DNA from: Nissolia schottii
Taxonomy: Eukaryota; Streptophyta; Magnoliopsida; Fabales; Fabaceae
DNA: 64,000 bases
Reading direction: 5' to 3'
NCBI GenBank assembly: GCA_003254905.1
Contig: QANU01108944.1
Location: forward strand, 1-64,000
Every line of letters starts with the position of its first letter. Positions within the stretch are counted from its first letter, which is position 1. This document shows, piece after piece, positions 10,530 to 22,934 of this stretch. The notes under the pieces are model-generated. The model saw only the letters and a list, made by a program, of their open reading frames with translations, did no database searches and was not told where the DNA came from. The position numbers were made by a program, and so were the translations under genes.

Positions 10530-12054
10530 TGATAAGTGCCTAATTTAGACAATTCTCACTTATTAAAATGGCACTTATCTGTTTATGTTTCAACAAATTA
10601 TCTAATTAAATCTTTATGTTTCGTAGGTTTACAATATATTTTGGAAGATGGATACAAGAATAAAAATGAAGATTAATCCCTAGAAGAATGGAGAAAAAGG
10701 GAAAAAGAGGACAAAAGAGCAAAAAGGACGCAATCAGACAAGGACCGCTCAGCGGACAACAAGAACCGCTCAGCGGTTGAGGAGCAACCGCTCAGCGGAG
10801 AGGCTTCTAGAACCGAGCCACCGCCAGCATTTATTACGCCAGGCTGGCGCCACACTGGATTCCGGCGCCGCCTCTGCAAGCCGCCACGCATTAAATGAAG
10901 TCGCGTGAAGCCACCATTTTTGACCTCACCACTCAGCGGCGGTACCCCAACCGCTGAGCGATCCCCCCAAAATTTGCCTATAAATAGAGGGGGGCCGAGG
11001 CATTTAGGGCATTCACCATCCCCTCTCCTTACCCACCATTTTCGTTCATTCTCCTCTATTTTCCATACTTTCTTAAGTTAGGGTTAGGTAGGAAATTAGG
11101 GTTTAGAAGCTTTCCTTAACGGAAGTGCTGCCGGATTGTCAACAGTTGTGAATCGTGGTGGACGTGTGGAGGCATTTCACCACTCTTCTCAACCAACCAT
11201 AGCTCTAAACCCCTGTAAATTGTAATTTATCCATGACAATGGATAGCTAACTTCTTCTTTGTTGGGATTTGATGCGTTGTATTGCTTTAATGTATCCGTC
11301 TTGATTCATGAGTATGATTCTATGAAGTTCTATGATTTTTATGATTGATCTTGCATCTAACGCTAACTTTTGCTTAGTGCTTTGATTCTTAATTTGAGAC
11401 TTACTTGTTTAAGTAAAAGCTATCCTAAATAAGTTACAAACCAAGTTAAGTTCAATCTTACTATTCTTAAAGTTTGATTCAACGTTTAAATGTTGTGGAC
11501 GTAAGTTACGATCATTTAATCTGACCTAGATCAATTCATTTAGTTCTTAACCGCCATAACTGGAAACGAAGAACTAATCGCTTTAACACCTGTACTACGT
11601 CAAGGTACTCTGTTAAATTTGCGCAAGGTAATTGCCAATCTAATAAAGGAACTTGTGATCTTAACATGCTCAAAAGAGATGATTAAGTTAAGAACTGGTG
11701 GCGATAAAATCAAAAGAGCTCATAGATCATGTTAACTGAGTTATTGGTTACATTAAAAGTAATATTGCAATTCAAATCCCAACATCTTTCTTACCTGCCT
11801 AAACTTAAGTTCATTATCGTTTTATATTTTATTCTATTTACAAATTGTTTCTTTGTTAAATTTACTCAACAAACCAATCACTTTCTATAAGCTTAAAGTA
11901 GCATCAATCAAAGACCGTTTTTTTAATCACAATCTCTGTGGATACGATAATACCCAACTTTACTGCAATTGGATCCTTCAAGGATCTGAAAGCTTTAAAA
12001 AGGATATTTTAAATTAACGAGAGTGCAAACCCATTGCAGAAAAAAATTTCATCA
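10530..12054 (+). mobile_element. Solo LTR of the element-1 family inside the 5' LTR of element 2
   Basis: This is the one complete LTR of the element-1 family here: 1525 bp, TGATAAGTGCC to TTTCATCA. No primer site or internal sequence follows; the host LTR of element 2 resumes at 12055 with GCGCCGCCC. The flanking 5-mers GTGCC and GCGCC differ by one base, so the target duplication is imperfect. TATA at 10979-10986. Confidence 0.8.
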
Positions 12055-12120
12055 GCGCCGCCCCTGCAAAAGTTGCCGCGCATTTATTATGCCAACCTGT
12101 CGCCGCCAGAAATGACCAAG

Positions 12121-12196
12121 CCGCTCAGTGGATGACCGTTATCGCTCAGCGATAACGCCTAAACCGCTCAGCGGTGGTACCATAACCGCTGAGCGG
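12121..12196 (+). promoter_or_regulatory. Palindrome array upstream of the TATA-like site, 5' LTR of element 2
   Basis: Copies of CCGCTSAGCGG (some degenerate) start at 12121, 12142, 12164 and 12186: steps 21, 22, 22. A TATA-like CCTATTAATAGAGG follows near 12213. The bases have diverged from the element-1 family but the spacing is kept. Confidence 0.6.
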
Positions 12197-13225
12197 TGAC
12201 CCCAAATCTTTGCCTATTAATAGAGGAAGGCCGAGGCATTCAAGAACATTATCCCATCTTCCAGCACAACTTCATTATTTTATATTTTCTCTTGTACTTC
12301 ATAGCTTAGGTTAGTTTAGCAACAAAGAGGAGGCCGGTGAAGGAGCCAGGGGTGATCGAGGAAGCACGGACGACGTTGTCATGATGGCGTGATAACGTGT
12401 CATGGTAAGCGTCCACACCTTGCCTCTGAGATTCTCTTGTAAGATGGATTTCTAATCCTCTTGCTTTGGGTTTTTGATGATTGTTATAGAATGGCTGTAT
12501 CCATGTAACTTTTTGTATATGAATTATTCAGTTTCTATTGATTCACTTGAATGATTTTACTCTTAATGCTTGTTTTAGCTTTGCTACCTAAAGCATGATT
12601 TCAAACTGTTTGATTGCGTGCGATAGCGGCATCATAAGTTGGAACTAAACCATTTCATCTAATTCTTGTTGCCATAACTGGAATGAAGCATTAGCCGTTT
12701 TAACATCTAAAATAACGCTGGCGTACTTTGTTAAGCTTGTGTGCGAGAGTGACAGCTTAATAAAGGAAACCTGAGATCTTTTCATGCGCGAAAGCGATGA
12801 ACAAGTTAAGAACTGGTGGCAGGCAATCACTGGAATGATAATTGTGTTGTACTAAGTTAATGGATGCATGAAACTATAATATGATTCAAATTCTCAACAA
12901 GCTCTGGATCTACCTCTGATTTGTTACCTATTTATATTTTATGTTGTTTATTTAGTTTATTTAACTATCAAACAAATCTACCAATCCTTCACTCTATTGG
13001 TTAATTAACTAAACTCAAGAATGGTATTTGTGCAACTCTCTGTGGATACGACTATACCCGACTATATTGCAATTGGATCCCTTGAAGACCTGAAAGCCGT
13101 AAAGAAGGATATATTTAATTTAAACGACGAAATTGTAAAATGGGCTTTCAACAAAATTGGCACCGTTGTGAAAAACTGAAGCCGTGTCAAGATTGGAGAA
13201 AGTGCAAATAGGCTTTCAACAAATT

Positions 13226-13243
13226 TGGTGCCGTTGCCGGGGA
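13226..13243 (+). other. Primer binding site of element 2, tRNA-Asp
   Basis: TGGTGCCGTTGCCGGGGA differs by one base from the element-1 site and begins 4 bases after the LTR end at 13221. Confidence 0.8.
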
Positions 13244-13380
13244 GTTGCGTCAAAAATACATAGCTTGAGTTTTGTTTAATTAAGCAATTGTGAATAGTTG
13301 TAAATTACTGTATAGTTTCTTATTTTGTTTATCAACTCTCTTGGTCTAATCTTATTGGCTAGTGTACATTTTCTTAGCTA

Positions 13381-14780
13381 TTGCGAGGTAAGGCTTCAAA
13401 AGATCAATTGTTGTTTGACCCCAAAATTGAGGCAACCTCACGGAAAAACAGTAAAAAGAAAAAGAAACAACTAGCCAAAAAAAGACAGGAACGAGAAGCA
13501 ACATCTTCATCATCAACCTTTTCAGAAAACATGACTGACAACACGGGAGCTAGTGACAACAGGGGTTTCGTAAACTTCACCCCTAGGAACATCATCAGAA
13601 TCAGAACCACAGGAGCTCAACGAACACCTCAGATGCAACCCGGCCTAGTACAATTAATGTATGCTAACCCATTTGCAGGTTTGGATCATGAGGATCCTTA
13701 TGCTCATTTAACAAAGTTCTACGAACTCTGTGGGACCGTGGGAATGTCGGAAGCTGACGAAGAATCAATATTTTTGAGAATGTTTCCCCTGACACTGATC
13801 GGAAAAGCTAAAGAATGGTTGCTAGATCAACCACAACATATCTTGTCCAACTGGGATCAGTTGGAGGAGAAATTTTGTGCGAGGTATTTTTCTCAGTCCA
13901 AATATATGGATTTAAAAACTGCTATCTGCACTTTTGTGCAGGCACTAGGAGAAAGCCTCTGTGAGGCTTGGGAGAGGTATAAATCCATGTTGACGAAATG
14001 CTCCAATCATGAGTTCGATGCACGAACACAAATTCAAATATTCAGAAACGAGCTCCAACAACAGCACAAACTTATGCTTGATGTCGCTGCTGGTGGACAG
14101 ATAATGTCCAAAACACCTGAAGAAGCCATCTCCATCATTGATTCCATGGCCTTGACAGATCAACAAGGCCAATACCACAGAGGAGCCCCACGAAAAGGAG
14201 GAATGCTTGAATTGGGAGCAAACGATGCAATTCTCGCTCAAAACAAGCAATTCCAATAACAAATAGACGAGGTGAAAAGACCCTAAACGAGCTGCCGAAG
14301 CAAATCAGCGAAGCTCGTGATTCAAAAAAGCAGCAGGTATTTCAATGTGATATATGTGATGGTGACCACCCGTCTAGTGCTTATCATTTCAGGGAAGAAG
14401 AAGTTCACTTCCTTGACAACCAGCAAGGCCGCCCTATCAGAATAATTTCCAAAAAGGGCCAAACTTTCAGTCATGGAGGCAAGAGGCAGGACCTTCATTC
14501 AACAAGGTTCCTCAACAATCGCCACACCAACCACCTCGACCATTTCAAAATCAACATCCGGTGTATCAAAGTTCCAAACTCGAGGACACATTGAATCAAT
14601 TCATGCAGCAAACAATGCTAAACCAAAAGAATAATGAAACCACCATAAGAAGTTTGGAGATACAACTAGGGCAATCGGCAATTGATTTGGCGGATATGAA
14701 AAAAGGATGATTCACGGCCAACACAGAACCCAATCCAAAAGACTCTTGCCGAGGAAAGGGATTGGATGATGAAGATGGAA
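13381..14780 (+). pseudogene. gag: gag of element 2, open to 14259, then broken
   Basis: One open frame at 13381-14259 (292 residues) covers the N-terminal basic region and the whole gag domain (AGLDHEDPYAHL, KEWLLDQP, CEAWERYKSML). The frame opens at a TTG and no convincing upstream ATG was seen, so the true start is unknown. After the TAA at 14257 the zinc knuckle is readable near 14338-14395 in a shifted frame, but its last Cys is lost. Similarity to element 1 ends near 14745 and resumes in the 3' tail near 14786, so about 4 kb of pol is deleted. Confidence 0.8.
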
Positions 14781-14785
14781 ACTGA

Positions 14786-16925
14786 AAAGAAATAGGCGTC
14801 GAGCTAACGACGTAAAACAAGCACTTCCTGGGAGGCAGCCCAGTGTTTGTGAGATTTTATTATTTTAGTAGTTTCTTGCTTTTCAGGTGTTAGAATTAAA
14901 AAATTTTGAAAATTGTGAAAAAGAATGCTAAAAATCAAAAAGAACCCAAATCAGCTTCAGGGCACCGCTCAACGGAGACCATGTATTGCTCAGCGGTCTG
15001 AATCGAATTTAGCATTCTGTTTTTCAAATAAATTACGAATTGAAAGGGATTTACTTAAATCATGTAATTAGGGTAAGATTTTGAGGTGCTAATCTTTTTC
15101 AACAAACATTTATTTGAAACACTTAGATTTCTAACCTAATAACTTATTTTTAACCTTCCCTCAGTTTCAATAAAATTGGTGCAACATGATTTAAACTGAA
15201 AATAAGACTCCTAGCTGGTTTAGAATTGAGAAATTTTTGAAGAAAGGAAATCTTTTTAAAAGCACCTTATGATCAAAAACTAGAAATTAAAAAAGAACAT
15301 GTTTTATTTTGAATCCATAAAACATTGTGGGAAATTCTGGCCACAACAAAGTGGGAAATTCTGACCGCAGTTGCAGGAAACTCTGTCTGCAAAGGATTCA
15401 AAATAAAAACATTATCTTTGGAATTTGATCCATGATTTCTCTAACTCTTGTTTGTTAGTTCTTGGGAGAGAAATTTCTAATTGTTTTGCAGGCCACAAAA
15501 CAACAAGAAAGACCTTCCAAAGCATTGTATAAAGAGAAATTAATTTGAGACAGACAAAGAGGGCAAAGAGCATGATTCTTCGGAGAAGATGAGCCTCTAT
15601 ATCCTCGAAACAAAAGTAGCCAAACAACTGCAAGGAGGCTACATCAAGGAGAACCATTCACCATAAAACAGGGAGTATTTTTAAATTTTCTAACACCTTA
15701 ATTAATTTTCTTTAGTAGCTTATTATCTGCTTAAGACTTGTTTGTTTGAAAACAACACTGAGTACTAGATTATGTTGAAGCCTGAACAAATACAACACAT
15801 GAATTGAGTTGTTTCAGTATCAATAATAGACCTTTGTGAGTATATACATAGATACCACAAACATGTCAATATGCATTTATCTACTTGTTTGCATAAACAT
15901 AACCTTGAAAATGTTTTGAAATTAAGGAAATTAGACCTGACCCAAGTGAGGGAGTGAGCCTACACACTAAGTGAGATAGAGAGAATCACCATTGTTATTA
16001 CACAATTGAATTTGTTTGAGTCTCTAATTTTGAAAATTGTATGGAAATAATAGGAAATGATCAAGGCATTTTGTTCTTTAGAATTAAACCCACTTGGCCA
16101 AATAAAACCTACCCTAATTAGGAATATTCCTTGACACCCCATTTGAGCTTGACATGAGAAATTTCTTGATTGTGACATAATCCCTAAGCCTCAAAAGAAA
16201 AACAATGATATCCCTTAATTTCTAAATTAAGAGAGCATTCAATTGGATTACATGATCCAAGTCAGGGGGAGACAAGGAGGGGCAAAAGTGGAAAGAAATA
16301 AAGAAATTGTATCAAAAAGAACAGAAGAAGGAATTGAGTAGAAAAAGAAGAAAAACCTTGTTCTCAATCCCAAAACAAAAAGAAAAATTGAGGAAAAGAA
16401 CAAGGAGAATAAAAGGGTAAAGAAACAATGTTGAAGAAAAAGGAACAGGTAAAAACAGGAGTTGGTTTTCATTGCTTTCTTAATTAGAAATATTTGCATA
16501 CCCAGAAAAACCAATTTTCCTTGTAGCCTGGCCACATTACAACCCTCACAAAGACCTTCAGTGATCCTTGCATGACCATACTATTGGATTGAATGGTGAG
16601 ACAGGTAACAAATTTGAATTGTTATGATTCAATGGTGACATTGAGAGAAACACTAACCTTAAATTGGTCCATCGACCATTGTGCAAATAAAGATAATTTC
16701 CTTGATTGAAAAGGCATTGGATAGTGTGATTTGTTTATAGCATTCAATTAACTGATCATTTGCTTAATGTTAAGGTTATTCTATGATATCTCACAGGTCT
16801 CAAGCTTGAATTGTCTGAAATATTTCAATTCATTGCAATAACTGATTGTTCATGAGCATCGATCTTTTGTAAAATAATTCGATTACCTCTTGTTTGAGGA
16901 CAAATAAGTTCTTAAGTCAGGGGAG
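14786..16925 (+). other. Non-coding 3' tail of element 2
   Basis: Collinear with the tail of element 1, including CTTCCTGGGAGGCA, the GGCCACATTACAACCC block and a purine tract ending at 16925. Two CCGCTCAACGG-like words at 14965 and 14986 are 21 bp apart. Short near-repeats containing GGGAAATTCTG lie at 15325-15390. No gene seen. Confidence 0.65.
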
Positions 16926-18339
16926 TGATAAGTGCCCAATTTACACAAATTTCACCTAACGAAATGGCACTTATTTGCTTACGTTTTGAAGAATTATCTA
17001 ATTGAATTTCCCATTTTTGTAGGATTTATAATATATTTCTAAAGATGGATGCAAGCATATTAATCGAAGAATAATCCCAGAAGAATGTAGCAAAAAGAGC
17101 AAAAAAGGAAAAAGAAGCAAAAGGACGAAATCAGAAGCAGGCCGCTCAGCGGGATCCAACGTCCGCTCAGTGTAACGTCCCTATTTTTCCTTAGGGAAAT
17201 ATTCGTAAACATAAATAATTAATTAATTTTCTAAGCATGATTAGAGAATTAAGATGGAAAATTTTAGTTAAGATATCCCTAGGAATTTAGACGTGTCGCA
17301 GTAGAAAATTCGGCAGACAACCGAACAGTCGTTGTTCGCCGATGAAATTTGACACGCAAAATGGTGTACATGAAAATAATCTCCCGGAGAAAAATTTCCC
17401 AAGAACATTTAATATTAATACCCTTAGGTAGGTGGGAAATAGGGGATCGCGACGGTTCAAACGGAATATTTTTCAGACGACCGTGCGCGACGCACCGAGA
17501 CTGCGAGCGACAAAGCACGAGCGAACCGGGACCGGGAGAAAATAAAATCTCACCAGCAGCATGGTGATGGGCTGCACGTTTTTTTAGAGATTTTTGGTCA
17601 AAAATATCACTTAAATTAAGCTTCCAAACATCTCATCACCATACCTTCTCACATCATGACCATACTTTTTACTATTCACCATTTTATTTAATTTCAAAAA
17701 TCAATTACTCTTCTCCTCCATTCATCTCTTCCAAAACTGAACTCTCTCCCATTTCTCTCTAAAATTTTTCATCTCCTTCAAAACTCCATAGCCATTCTTC
17801 TAGCAAGCTTCAAGAACACTACATTGCTCCTAAGAAAAAACAAGCATTCTTGCTACCATTTTCTTCTCTAAAAACCGAACACCACAAGCCCCAAGTTCCC
17901 TCATCTCATTCTCATTTCTTTCACTAAAAATCTAGAGGAGAACTCTCATCTTGTTCTCTCTAGAAAACTCAAGCCATTCCTCAAGAACACAAGCACATCA
18001 AGCTCATTCTTAAGGAAGCAAGCAAGTGGTGCTCCAACACCTTGGAGGCTTCTTGTCAACACTCACACCACCAACCAAGGACTCTTTGGAAGTGGGTAAC
18101 TTAGGCTTTCACTCATTCTTTAGTGCTCTTGAGCTCATGAATGATTTTGTATGTTTATGTGTGTTTTATGTTTATGTGTTATATGCTTAATGCCTTGAAA
18201 TATTTTGTTATAATGTGATAATGTAAAGCAAAGTTAGAGCATGGCTAGAGGTTGAAATGATGTGAGAAACTATGTATGTTTGAGTGGAAAGTACATGGAA
18301 GAGTTTGAGAAAAGGTGACATAGAACAAAAATGAGGTTT

Positions 18340-19040
18340 TTGGCATAAAAGGGCAAAATGGTCATTTCGGGATTTTTGGGTATTTAGAATAAAAATCTGG
18401 GTTTCTTTTTATGAAAAATGGGTTTAGAGGTATCAAAAACCTTGGGGTCAAGACTTGAGTCCATTGGAATGTGGTTAACTAAAATTTTGAAGAAAATTGG
18501 TTTTTATGTGCAAAAATGGCATTTTGATCAAAAAGGGCAAATCTGTAATTTCAGGTGTTTGGACTAAAAATCTAGGTTTCTTTTTATGAAAAATGGGTTT
18601 AGAGGTATCAAAAACCTTAGGGTCAAGTCTTGAGTCCATTGGGTTATGGATAAACAAAATTTCAAAGAAAAATCGGTTTTTCGGACAAAAATGGTATTTT
18701 AAGCAAAAGAGGGCAAATCTGTAATTTCAGGTGTTTGGACTAAAAATCTGGGTTTATTAACATGAAAAATGGGTTTAGAGGTATTAAAAACCTTAGGGTC
18801 AAGTCTTGGGTCCATTGGGTTATGGAGAAATAAAATTCCAAAGAAAAATCGGTTTTTATGGGCAAAAAATGATTTTTGATCAAAAAGGGCAAAACTGTAA
18901 TTTCAAGTAATGAAATTAAAAATCTGGGTTTGTTTTCATAAAAAGTGGGTTTAGAACTATGAAAAACTTTAGGGTCAAGCTTTGAGTCCATCGGTCAATG
19001 AATGATTAAAAATCCTAACGAAAAATGGGTTTTTCGGGTA
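18340..19040 (+). repeat. About 176-bp tandem repeats inside the 3.7-kb LTR
   Basis: The word AAAAATCTGGGTT or a close variant starts at 18391, 18566, 18742 and 18918, giving steps of 175, 176 and 176 bp. Each unit also holds GGGTTTAGA, GGGTCAAG and GAGTCCATTGG. The minus reading frames here are repeat translations, not genes. Confidence 0.8.
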
Positions 19041-19531
19041 AAAGATTTTAGGTGTGACAAACATGAGTTTATTCAGTTATGTGTACCTGTTTATTCAGTT
19101 GCATTATGTCATTTGCATTACTATGAGCCACCCAAGGGGTGCAGAGAACAAGAATAGATTATGAGTACCAAGCAGTGCATGCATCATGAGGCAGTGTTGC
19201 CACAGGACTTAGGGCAACCATAGATCGCTAGAATTAAATAAATTAATGTGCAAAGATGGTAATATAATTTAGGGAAACAGTTAAGTCTAAAGACGGGCCC
19301 CGACCACAGAGGGTTGGAGTAGCCCGAAGTTATGACATAGTTATGTGATAGGAATCCCTCTCTTGGCACGTCATACCTGACAAGCCCCTCCCCAGCCGTG
19401 CGAGACGGACTGGGTTATGATTATGATACGCAGATAAAGATCTGAACGCGGGTTTCCACCCGGATGAGAGAAAAGAAAGTAAGGAACGCTTGCGCTTTTA
19501 TGTCATGACATTTAAAAGACGAGTAAGTACA

Positions 19532-19737
19532 CCCCCAGACGTGGTGTAAGTAACGCCCCCAGACGTGGCGAAAGGATCCCCCAGACGTGGATCAAAGAAA
19601 GAAAGATATGCCCCCAGACGTGGCATCAGGCGCACCCCCAGTTGTGGTGAGCAACCTACGCCCCCAGACGTGGCGGAGGACTGTCCCCCAGACGTGGACA
19701 GAGAAAGAAAAAGAGAGATCTTGTCCCCCAGACGTGG
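19532..19737 (+). repeat. Eight copies of CCCCCAGACGTGG inside the 3.7-kb LTR
   Basis: Copies begin at 19532, 19556, 19578, 19611, 19635 (variant), 19661, 19685 and 19725. Spacers differ between copies. The core holds ACGT between CC and GG, like a G-box-type half palindrome. Function unknown. Confidence 0.7.
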
Positions 19738-21078
19738 ACAAGCGAGCCCTCGCCTGCCAGTGCTATCGCTAGGGTACACTCCCGCCACTCTATCAGTCGA
19801 GTGGTTGCAAGTGGTTGCGGCTGTATGAGGGACGACGGTCCCGCAGTCAGCAAGGGGGTGAGGGCATCCAGCAGCGAAGAAAAGGACGCAGCCATAGGCG
19901 CGTAAGAGAACCCCCTTTCCCCAGACATGCATTAAAGATTTCTTGATGAATGTAGTATATATATATATATATATACATGTATGTGTAAGTATGCCTATAT
20001 GTAAGGCACGTCACGAGGTGACATCTCGAGTAGAAGAACGTGGGTACGTGATGCAGTATCACCAGGCCCTGACGGTCTAAGTTAGAAAGCACGAGATTCA
20101 ATAACTAGGTTAAGCAAGATTAGATTCCCCACGATCACCTAGTAATTAGATAAAGCTGCTCAGGCCTAGTATGGATAATAAACAGTAGGGGTATTAGTAT
20201 GAGTCGACACTTAGAGACCCCCTGAGCGGCGGAATCATAATTGAAGTGAAACGAGTAGGTATTCCCCGAAGGACCCCACTGAGGACGTAACGTTCTCACC
20301 CCCACTTCGTTATGATTCTAGGCAGGAACTTGTGACACGCTGCGAGGATCAGAGCATACCTTGGAACGAGGACAATAACTTCTACTGTAGCAGAAGCCCC
20401 TGAGCCGAGGCATCGCGGAGGAGCAACCAGTGCTACCGATCAACTGGCAAGCAAGGTAGGGACTCGTGATGAGCAATGTGTGGCAGTCACACGATCTAGT
20501 CAGGTCGTTGGCGACTAAGTGTGATAAATGTAAAGTATATTATTATTTAACTGTGCAGTTGTATTATGGACCAATTGATTGTACATATATGTATGGTATA
20601 AAATATTCTGGAGACCTATTTCTTAGAATGGCAACGCTTAAGTCTGATAAGACTCTATCGCTTGTATTCATATATAATTCATTGACGCGTATGGCTCTAA
20701 ATTTGTAAACTAGTGAGGATGTGAGAAAAATTTCAAAACGGTCCGTATTTTCGAGTAAGAAATATTTTCCAAGCTAAAGGTAGGGGCTAAAAGTAACCTC
20801 AGCCAAGCAGATAACAACCCTATAATCAGTGTTACGATTAGAGCATAAGCTGAAAATAGGGGTGTTACACTCAGCGCACAAGACGACAAAGGTCGCTCAG
20901 AGGTAAACCCTAGTCGCTGAGCGATAGTACCATCAGAGCCACTTGCAGCCGCCGCATTTATTGCGCCAGCTGGCGCCGCCCTACAATTACGGTGCCGCCC
21001 TGACAAAGTAGGCGCCGCCCTTGCAAAAGCTACCGCGCATTTATTATGCCAACCTGTCAGCCGCCAGAAACGACCAAG

Positions 21079-21154
21079 CTGCTCAGCGGAAGACCGTTAT
21101 CGCTCAGCAATAACGCCTAAACCGCTCAGTGATGGTACCATAACCGCTGAGCGG
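21079..21154 (+). promoter_or_regulatory. Palindrome array in the 3' LTR of element 2
   Basis: Copies start at 21079, 21100, 21122 and 21144: steps 21, 22, 22, exactly as in the 5' LTR. A degraded TATA-like word follows near 21172. Confidence 0.6.
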
Positions 21155-22170
21155 TGACCCCAAATCTTTGCCTATAGATATAGGAAAGCCGAGGAATTCA
21201 AGAACATCATCCCATCTTCCACCACAACTTCATTCTTTTACATTTTCTCTTGTACTTCATAGCTTAAGTTAGTTTAGCAACAAAGAGGAGGCCGGTGAAG
21301 GAGCCAGGAGTGATCGAGGAAGCACGGACGACGTTGTCATGACGGCGTGATAACGTGTCATGGTAAGCATCTACACCTTGCCTCTGAGATTCTCTTGTAA
21401 GATGGATTTCTAATCCTCTTGTTGTTGGGTTTTTGATGATTGTTATAGTATGGTTGTATCCATGCAACTTTTTGCATCTGAATTATTCAGTTTCTATTGA
21501 TTCACTTGAATGATTTTACTCTTAATGCTTGTTTTAGCTTTGCTACCTAAAGCATGATTTCAAACTGTTTGATTGCGCGCGATAGCGGCATCATAAGTTG
21601 GAACTAAATCATTTCATCTAATTCTTGTTGCCATAACTGGAATGAAGTATTAGCCGTTTTAACATCTAAAATAACGCTGGCGTACTTTGTTAAGCTTGTG
21701 TGCGAGAGTGACAGCTTAATAAAGGAAACCTGTGATCTTTTCATGTGCGAAAGCGATGAACAAGTTAAGAACTGGTGGCAGGCAATCACTGGAATGATAA
21801 TTGTGTTGTACTAAGTTAATGGATGCATGAAACTATAATATGATTCAAATTCCCAACAAGCTCTGGATCTACCTCTGATTTGTTACCTATTATATTTTAT
21901 GTTGTTTATTTAACTATCAAACAAATCTACCAATCCTTCACTCTATTGTTTAATTAACTAAACTCAAGAATGGTATTTGTGCAACTCTCTGTGGATACGA
22001 CTATACCCGACTATACTGCAATTGGATCCCTTGAAGATCTGAAAGCCGTAAAGAAGGATATATTTAATTTAAACGACGAAAGTGTAAAATGGGTTATCAA
22101 CAAAATTGGCACAGTTATGGGAAACTGAAGCCTTGTCAAGATTGGAGAAAGTGCAAATAGGCTTTCAACA

Positions 22171-22572
22171 ATGCTCCAGCATTGCAACAGGGCAGGAGCC
22201 TTGCCATATGCTCCAATCATCTCTCAGATCTTTCAAAACTTTGACTTTCCTGTAAAGGGTGAGTTTGCTCAAACTGTGGATGTTAAGACACAGAGGATTG
22301 ACATCGACATCTTGGCTAAGTTGGGCATATTTCAAGATGTTGATGGTGTGTTCAAACATAAAGTAGACACACATGATGTCACTCCGCCTATTCCCTCCTC
22401 TGCCACCTTCGGTCCATCTGCTGACCCCATCATTCCCCAATCCTCCTCTGGCTCTGACAGGTCCATGCAGATGATTCTTGAGTGTCTCGACCAGATTCAT
22501 GCGGCAAATACTGCTACATTTGATCATCTTGATGGTCGCATGGATATGATGCAGGCTAACTTCAAAAGCTAA
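22171..22572 (+). CDS. ORF fragment resembling plant transposon-associated protein, directly after the LTR
   Basis: A 133-residue frame starts with the first base after the LTR of element 2. HCNRAGALPYAPII followed by a Pro/Ser-rich linker and a short coiled stretch (DQIHAANTATFDHLDGRMD) resembles the C-terminal part of the 'putative plant transposon protein' families that litter legume genomes. This is my recollection of the family, not a search result. The N-terminal part is missing, so the frame was probably cut by the insertion of element 2. The reading frame resumes after the TAA for about 30 codons. Confidence 0.35.
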   Translation: MLQHCNRAGALPYAPIISQIFQNFDFPVKGEFAQTVDVKTQRIDIDILAKLGIFQDVDGVFKHKVDTHDVTPPIPSSATFGPSADPIIPQSSSGSDRSMQMILECLDQIHAANTATFDHLDGRMDMMQANFKS

Positions 22573-22934
22573 ATGGCGAATCTCTACAAAAGGATGGAAG
22601 AGCTGGCACCCCCTATCGTCAACCTAGATGATCTTGACTTTTCGAGTGATGCAGATGCACGAATGTTGTCTTATTTTACTTTTACTTCTTGCATATTTTC
22701 AACTTTTGTCTGACATTTCGTTTGGTTTATATCTTGTAATAGTTTAGGTTTTATGTTTTGAGAATATTTTTAGTTACATTTCGTCATCTTTATGCTCTAA
22801 ATACTTCTGTGTTTATAATGATTGTTATGTTTTATGTTCTAAATGTTTTAGTGTTATGTTTTTACTGTTGTTCCCTATACAATTGTTTTGGATATTCTTC
22901 TTGTCGTCCCTTTTCTTCTTTTTGATAATGTCAA

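Larger units (their letters stand above)
17171..20869 (+). mobile_element. 3.7-kb solo LTR, Tekay/Del-like, in the 3' LTR of element 2
   Basis: It runs TGTAACGTCCC to GGGGTGTTACA, with a perfect target duplication CTCAG at 17166-17170 and 20870-20874. The first and last 18 bases form an imperfect inverted repeat. No RT or gag frame is present, so this is read as one long LTR. Long LTRs with TGTAAC...GTTACA ends are usual for Tekay/Del chromoviruses (family knowledge; assignment inferred). It shares a block (about 20266-20310) with the inverted LTR at 53691-56241. The insertion lies within a CCGCTCAG palindrome of the host LTR. Confidence 0.75.
10190..22170 (+). mobile_element. Element 2: gag-only Athila-type gypsy element with two nested insertions
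   Basis: The 5' LTR is 10190-10529 plus 12055-13221; the 3' LTR is 16926-17170 plus 20875-22170, each about 1.5 kb. It carries a primer site, a nearly intact gag frame and a 3' tail like element 1, but protease, RT, RNase H and integrase are absent. It could move only with enzymes supplied elsewhere. The inserts are the solo LTRs at 10530-12054 and 17171-20869. The left target duplication cannot be checked because of the N; the right flank reads ATGCT. Confidence 0.8.

Noticed and set aside
9583-10891. Identical 72-residue minus frames at 9583 and 10673
   Set aside because: Copies of the same LTR; no domain, and identity follows from LTR identity.
19498-19932. Overlapping frames on both strands in the CCAGACGTGG region
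   Set aside because: Result of short GC-rich repeats lacking stops; no domain.
17171-20869. DNA transposon with 18-bp inverted ends
   Set aside because: The 5-bp duplication, TG...CA ends and homology to a second LTR-like copy fit a solo LTR better; no transposase.
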